A DNA stretch of 64,000 bases, taken from the NCBI GenBank assembly GCA_050258555.1, contig JBLMZA010000119.1, positions 36,616-100,615 of the forward strand. The letters run 5' to 3'. The position numbers were made by a program, and so were the translations under genes. The number at the start of each line of letters is the position of its first letter. Position 1 is the stretch's first letter. Positions 59,534 through 64,000 of the stretch are shown in pieces. The notes under the pieces were generated by a model. It saw nothing but the letters and a program-made list of their open reading frames with translations. It was not told where the DNA came from and searched no databases. Source of the stretch: CAISDA01 sp050258555. Its GTDB lineage: Bacteria; Bacteroidota; Ignavibacteria; UBA10030; UBA8401.

Positions 59534-61222
59534 TTATTTAATGCCAAATTCATTCTCGATCACCTGCTTGAAAAACAGCGGCAGGTTGCGCGGCGCGCCG
59601 TTGACGATGTGCAGCGGCAGCGCGAACATCACGAAGCGCTTCGCATTGTCGATGCACGCGATCTCGGGCGATCCCTTGTAGCGCGGACTCGATGCGCGCG
59701 AGGAATCGAGCCGGTAGATGTATTGCGAATCGGTGCGCTTGTAGATGCGTTTCACGTTCAGCGTGTGCGAACTGATCAGATCGCCCGCCACATTCACCGT
59801 GTCGGCCGCCAGCACCGGATAGCCGGGCTGCATCGGCAGAATCTGCGTTCTGGCGTTCAGGCGGTTGTCCGCATTGGTCGGCGGCCTGTTGCCGGGATAG
59901 ACGACATCGGTCGTGATCGAATCCAGCGGCGCGAAATCGTTGAGCGCGCGCAGGTCGGAATACGACAGATCGGTCGCGAACGTCGTCGTGAAGATCACCT
60001 TGCCTCCCGACTGCGTGTAATTGAAGAGGCCGATCTGCGCCGGCTTGATCGACGGGAAGCGGTCGGTCATCCACAAGACGACATCATAGAGCTGCAGCGT
60101 CTTGATCAGTGCGGGATTAAGCGACGAAGGCAGGTTCACCCGGTCGAGCACGTCGAACGACGAGAGCGAGCCGCGGGCGATCTGCGGCGATGAGAAAATA
60201 TTCCGGTAATAGGCAATGACGTCGTTCTTGTCCGACGTCGTGTAATCGGCAACGACGAGCATGCGGCCCTGCGGCTTCTTCACGAACCACTTCTTCGAGC
60301 TTGTCGCGGGCAGCTTCGCAGCCGGACTGTATTCGCCGGCGATGTCGCGGCTCTGGAGAAAGAGCGTATTGGCGGCATTGAGCCTGAGTCCCGTCACTTT
60401 TCCGCGGTACTGGAGGCTGGGGTAGGTGCCGGTGTAGACTTCGGCATCGACTTCGGCGCCGGCCGCATCGCTTGCCGTGCGCGGCACGATGAGCGTCACG
60501 CCCGAAATGTTGCCGTTGATCGTGAACCATCGGCCGGCATTCGACGTATCGTTGAGCGCGATGCGGTAGCTTGCGATCGTCGCATTGCCGTCCTCATCCG
60601 ATCCGACCCAGGAAAATGTCGCCACCGTGTATGTGGTATCGGGCTGCTGGATGGTCGACGAATCGACCGGATTGACGGCGAACATCACCTTGGGCGGCGT
60701 GTTGCGGATCGGGAACAGCTGTATGGCGCCCTTCGTGTCGACCGCGCCTTCCATGGCCGGAAGCGCGACATCGGCGCCGTCCTTCATGCCGTTGGCGTTC
60801 ACGTCCCAGTATGCCACGGGCGAGAGATGCACGATGGCTCCCTGCGGAATGGTTGAGGCGGCAAAGCGGTTATCGACCGCGCGCACGACGACCGTGAAGC
60901 TGTCCCGCGCCGAAAGAAGCGGCAGCGCCAGCACCGTATCGGTCCGGGTCGTCCAGGTGTAGCCGATCGTATCGGGCGTCGTGACGGCGTTCTTCCCCTT
61001 CACCACCGCAAGCAGGAAGCCCGAGACCGAGCCGTCGGGATCTTCGCCGTAGTAATAGAGATGCTGCTTCGAGACGGTTTCTTTCAGGTCCGATTCGGGA
61101 ACAAGCCAGAGGCGTGTGGCGGGCGTCTGATTGGATTTTGATTGGTTCGGCAGATCCTTCGTACAGCTGTAGAACACCGCTGCGGTACAGAGAGCCGTGA
61201 TAACAATAAGAAAATTCTTCAT
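59534..61222 (-). CDS. Lipoprotein with Ig-like domains, unknown function
   Basis: 562 residues; lipoprotein signal MKNFLIVITALCTAAVFYSC with Cys20 as the lipidation site. Two beta-sandwich (Fn3-like) regions are suggested by YGEDPDGSVSGFLLAV and WVGSDEDGNATIASYRIAL. The C-terminal half (from about 310, QGRMLVVADYTTSDKNDVIA) looks like an alpha/beta GATase-like or flavodoxin-like fold. Family not recognised. Being directly upstream of the TonB receptor gene it may be its surface partner. Confidence 0.8.
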   Translation of the reverse strand: MKNFLIVITALCTAAVFYSCTKDLPNQSKSNQTPATRLWLVPESDLKETVSKQHLYYYGEDPDGSVSGFLLAVVKGKNAVTTPDTIGYTWTTRTDTVLALPLLSARDSFTVVVRAVDNRFAASTIPQGAIVHLSPVAYWDVNANGMKDGADVALPAMEGAVDTKGAIQLFPIRNTPPKVMFAVNPVDSSTIQQPDTTYTVATFSWVGSDEDGNATIASYRIALNDTSNAGRWFTINGNISGVTLIVPRTASDAAGAEVDAEVYTGTYPSLQYRGKVTGLRLNAANTLFLQSRDIAGEYSPAAKLPATSSKKWFVKKPQGRMLVVADYTTSDKNDVIAYYRNIFSSPQIARGSLSSFDVLDRVNLPSSLNPALIKTLQLYDVVLWMTDRFPSIKPAQIGLFNYTQSGGKVIFTTTFATDLSYSDLRALNDFAPLDSITTDVVYPGNRPPTNADNRLNARTQILPMQPGYPVLAADTVNVAGDLISSHTLNVKRIYKRTDSQYIYRLDSSRASSPRYKGSPEIACIDNAKRFVMFALPLHIVNGAPRNLPLFFKQVIENEFGIK

Positions 61223-61289
61223 TGAATATGGAATTGGTACAGAATAAACTTCACACCTTCACACATCTGCAGCCTTTTAAACGCCCTTT

Positions 61290-61316
61290 GCGGGGCGAAG
61301 CCATGCTTCGCCCCGC
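61290..61316. repeat. Dispersed hairpin repeat, copy 4 (short form)
   Basis: Perfect 12-base stem GCGGGGCGAAGC / GCTTCGCCCCGC with loop CAT, 17 bases after the stop of the sorted protein at 61334 on the minus strand. No T run follows. Same core as the other three copies. Confidence 0.7.
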
Positions 61317-61333
61317 AGGAGGAGCACCCTTTG

Positions 61334-63556
61334 TTACTTCATCAGCATCAGCTTCATCGTCTGCACGAACTCGCCCGACTGCAGGCGGTAGAAGTACACG
61401 CCGCTCGAGAGCGAACGCGCGTTCCACTGCACGGTGTATGTGCCGGGATTCATCTGGCCGCTCACAAGCGTTTCGACCTCACGTCCGAGCATGTCGTAGA
61501 TCTTCAGGGTCACCGTCTGCTGTTTGGCGACCGTGAAGCGGATGTTCGTCGACGGATTGAACGGGTTCGGATAGTTCTGCGCAAGCGAGAACGCCTTCGG
61601 CGCCGTATTGTCGCGCTCGATGGCCACCGAGGTGACGACATTCTGGAAATCGGCATTGGTTCTCGGCACGATCTTGTAGCGCTGTCCGCTGTAATAGATG
61701 ATGCCGGTCAATGTGCCGATCTTCGTGCCCGGCTTCAGGATCGTCGCGCCGATGGCGGTGTCGGCATCCACGTTCGAATACCGGTTCTTGCCGTCCAGGC
61801 GGACGATGATCGCCTTGCTGCCGTTGGAGACTTCGAATTCCTTGAGCTCGGTGAAGACAGGCGCCACATCCGTCACGACGACATTATCGAGGCTCACAAG
61901 CATGCCTTCATACTTCTCGCCCGCCGTCGTGCCTGCGGCAAACACATCGGTCGAAAGCTTCACAGGCGCCGGAAGCGGCTTGCCCTTGGCCACCACGCGC
62001 ATCTTCGTCACATTCTCGATGCGCGTCACATCGAAGTTCTCGTTGATGTAGCCGGTGACGACGATGCTGTCGCCGTTTGCCACCTTCGCCATGATCGAAT
62101 CGGGTCCCGACACCCAGATGCCGCTCCAGGGTGCGTTGCCGCTTTGGATGTAATAGGCGTTCGTACCGATGGTCGTGAGCGGCGCAAGGCGCAGGCTTGC
62201 CGTATCGGCAGTCACGATGCCGCCCACCGAATCGGTCGCTCCGAAAAGCGACGAGCGTCCGTTCACAAAGGGCGTCGTCTGAATATCGGCAATCGAGAGC
62301 ACGGGCTTTGTCGTGCGGTTGATCACATTATAGAAGAAGAATCCCTGCGATGAATCATACTGCGTCAGCGAGCCGCTGTTGGCGAGAATCGTCTTCTGAT
62401 TGTCCGCATCGTCCACGCGGATGAAATACTTCACCTGGGCGCCCGCGGTCTGTTTCGGGATCGTCGCATAATAGAGCGAATCCTTCGTCGCCTGCGGTGC
62501 GGTCATGTCGATCGTCTGCCAGGCTCCGTTGTTGACGCTGTAATACAATTTGATCGTGTTGAGCGCTGCGCCCGAGATCGATCCGGTCTGGCGGTAGATG
62601 CGCGCGCTCACCTGCGGCGTCGAATCCGGCGTCACCACAACCGGGAAGCGGCGCTGCGAGCGCACGGCCGGGGCGATTTTTCCGAGCACCATGTCGCCCG
62701 GGAAGATCGGGCTGATGCGGTATCCGCGCGAGGCCTCGGAGCCCGACGAGGTGGAAATGTATCCGCGCAGCGTATCGATGCGCGCGCCGATCGGCGGCAC
62801 ATGGTAGCTCGTGTCGCCGGGAATCGTGATCGTTCCGTGTCCGAGCGTGAAGTAATGCGACCAGTCGTACATCGAGAGCTGGTTGCCCTGGTCGTCGGCC
62901 ACCATGAACGTGCCGCGCGTGGTGTTCACGTTCGCCACGACGGTGAGCCCCGTGAAGACAACTTCCTTCGACTCATAGGCTTCGCCGTTCACCATGTTCG
63001 TCCTGCCGTTCGGATTCGGTCCGACGTTGAAATCCGAGATCTGCATCCGCGCCGGCGGCGGAACAGGATTGTTCGACGACAGAATCGAAATCTGGTATGT
63101 CGTATCGGGCTCGAACTGCGTGAGGCTGTTCATGCTGTTGGTCGGAAATTCCGAGATTTTGCCGCGGATGCGGATGATGTCCCCGCGCTGTATCGAGTTG
63201 TAGCCGTTCGCATCGAACGATTCGGCCGTGCCTCCGTAGCGCACCAGAACGCCGCTCCAGGGCTTGTAGCCGTTGGCGCCCGTATCGACGAGGCAGAGCG
63301 TGCGGCCGCCGGCCGTATACGTGATATAGTTGGGCGGAACCGTGACAAGCGCCACCACTGAAACAGTGGAATCCTTCAAGGGAGCCGTCTGCAGCAGCCA
63401 GCGCGAGCCGGCGCCGATGCCGAGCTGATCGGCAAGCTTCAGCGAATCAAGAGGAACCTGCTGTATCTGAATCAACGTCTTCAGGGGATAGTTCTGCGCG
63501 AAGGCCTGCCCGGCCAGCGCCAGAACCGCCATAACAACGAGTAACAGTTTTTTCAT
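61334..63556 (-). CDS. Secreted protein with type IX sorting domain
   Basis: 740 residues with signal peptide MKKLLLVVMAVLALAGQAFA. Several beta-rich repeats resemble OB-fold/DUF5689-like modules (GDIIRIRGKISEFPTNSM; TVVANVNTTRGTFMVADDQG; GDSIVVTGYINENFDVTRIE). The last 85 residues are a classical C-terminal sorting domain: SLAQNYPNPFNPSTNIRF, TLKIYDMLGREVETLVSG, SGVYFYRLQSGEF, ending MKLMLMK. It is therefore exported by type IX secretion and attached or released at the surface. Function unknown. Confidence 0.88.
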   Translation of the reverse strand: MKKLLLVVMAVLALAGQAFAQNYPLKTLIQIQQVPLDSLKLADQLGIGAGSRWLLQTAPLKDSTVSVVALVTVPPNYITYTAGGRTLCLVDTGANGYKPWSGVLVRYGGTAESFDANGYNSIQRGDIIRIRGKISEFPTNSMNSLTQFEPDTTYQISILSSNNPVPPPARMQISDFNVGPNPNGRTNMVNGEAYESKEVVFTGLTVVANVNTTRGTFMVADDQGNQLSMYDWSHYFTLGHGTITIPGDTSYHVPPIGARIDTLRGYISTSSGSEASRGYRISPIFPGDMVLGKIAPAVRSQRRFPVVVTPDSTPQVSARIYRQTGSISGAALNTIKLYYSVNNGAWQTIDMTAPQATKDSLYYATIPKQTAGAQVKYFIRVDDADNQKTILANSGSLTQYDSSQGFFFYNVINRTTKPVLSIADIQTTPFVNGRSSLFGATDSVGGIVTADTASLRLAPLTTIGTNAYYIQSGNAPWSGIWVSGPDSIMAKVANGDSIVVTGYINENFDVTRIENVTKMRVVAKGKPLPAPVKLSTDVFAAGTTAGEKYEGMLVSLDNVVVTDVAPVFTELKEFEVSNGSKAIIVRLDGKNRYSNVDADTAIGATILKPGTKIGTLTGIIYYSGQRYKIVPRTNADFQNVVTSVAIERDNTAPKAFSLAQNYPNPFNPSTNIRFTVAKQQTVTLKIYDMLGREVETLVSGQMNPGTYTVQWNARSLSSGVYFYRLQSGEFVQTMKLMLMK

Positions 63557-63613
63557 GAGTCAATCCTCCATGTGTGTGTTATTTCAAACATCGCTGAGAA
63601 TTTCATTGTTTCC

Positions 63614-64000
63614 CTACTTCACGATCACGAACTTGCCGCGCTTCACATCGCCTGTCGAAAGATCCTTCACGGTGAACAGATAGAGTCCCGTGGCGATCGC
63701 CTGATCGTTCTTCGTGATCAGATCCCAGGCATGCTCGCCGCCGGCGAACTTCGGCTGCGCCGCAAGGCCCGAGAAATCGTCGAACCATTTGATGCCAGCG
63801 CCGTTGTATGTCGCGCCGTCATGCCGGATTTCGGCCACGATGTCGCCCGACATCGTGAAGATGGTGATCTCGGCCTTGGCCGGCAGGTTGTAGAACATGA
63901 TCTTGCGCGAGCGCTCGCCCGTCTTGTCCCATGCGGCATTGGCATAGTACGGATTCGGATAGACGCCCACCTCGTCCGATTGACTCGATGTGGCCGGAGT
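63614..64000 (-). CDS. C-terminal part of a secreted protein with sorting-type domain (cut by window edge)
   Basis: 128 codons in the window; the frame stays open to the right edge, so the start is missing. The end VGVYPNPYYANAAWDK, KIMFYNLPAKAEITIFTMSG, DIVAEIRHDG, LYLFTVKDLSTGDVKRGKF resembles the type IX sorting domain variant that begins with YPNPY. It is followed by the other sorted protein on the same strand after 57 bases, suggesting joint transcription. Confidence 0.8.
   Translation of the reverse strand, partial: TPATSSQSDEVGVYPNPYYANAAWDKTGERSRKIMFYNLPAKAEITIFTMSGDIVAEIRHDGATYNGAGIKWFDDFSGLAAQPKFAGGEHAWDLITKNDQAIATGLYLFTVKDLSTGDVKRGKFVIVK

Noticed and set aside
1..64000. CRISPR array, tRNA or rRNA genes, insertion sequence
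   Set aside because: No regularly spaced repeats, no cloverleaf or rRNA-like stretch and no transposase-like frame were seen. Only four scattered hairpin repeats were found.

Overview
The window is GC-rich, densely coded bacterial chromosome with short spacers and many 4-base ATGA overlaps. Lineage clues point to the FCB superphylum near Ignavibacteria/Kapabacteria: C-terminal sorting domains of the QNYPNPFNPST type (type IX secretion), a PorV/PorQ-family protein, a TonB-dependent receptor with a carboxypeptidase-like N-terminal domain, DUF3857/transglutaminase proteins, a NamZ/DUF1343 enzyme and a tricorn-like protease. The promoters that can be read are TTGAnn-N17-TAnnnT, not the TTTG/TAnnTTTG form of classical Bacteroidetes. 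The assignment is an inference. No rRNA, tRNA, CRISPR array or insertion sequence was seen.

Layout. 1-3.3 kb: a minus-strand housekeeping/cell-wall operon (two small unknown genes, NamZ, a membrane protein, AroQ, the start of a HAD hydrolase). 3.4-8.7 kb: a TPR protein and two exported DUF3857/transglutaminase proteins. 8.7-20.5 kb: class IV aminotransferase, SRAP protein, amino-acid permease, NapH-like ferredoxin with a DUF362 partner, tricorn protease, aquaporin, URO-D-like protein, rhamnose mutarotase. 20.8-26.0 kb: GxGYxYP protein, an unknown propeller-like protein, membrane-bound HdrD-like Fe-S protein. 26.0-48.3 kb: the core redox locus, described below. 48.3-54.4 kb: two esterase-like proteins, PEP carboxylase, sirtuin, TauE/SafE permease. 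54.5-64 kb: secreted and outer-membrane proteins (NHL lipoprotein, PorV-like, TonB receptor, lipoprotein, two type IX-sorted proteins).

The core locus is the most interesting part. It holds three respiratory modules: (1) a Qrc-like menaquinone oxidoreductase (pentaheme cytochrome, MopB protein, Fe-S protein, NrfD protein); (2) a HybA/HybB-like Fe-S plus membrane pair with no catalytic subunit; (3) a 13-heme cytochrome c fused to a membrane cytochrome b, CbcL-like. Among them lie six proteins with a glycine-cleavage-H-like (lipoyl-hammerhead) domain. By eye, none has the lipoylation lysine, and all share a C-terminal DGG motif. Between the modules is one six-gene operon: two histidine kinases with periplasmic heme-c motifs, two NtrC-type activators and two archaemetzincin proteases. 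Each module has a sigma-54 -24/-12 promoter, preceded by paired copies of a palindrome close to TGTTGRA-N3-TYCAACA. The simplest reading is that the heme-sensing two-component systems activate a local sigma-54 regulon of quinone-linked respiratory complexes. The lysine-less GcvH-like proteins and the archaemetzincins are the undescribed components.
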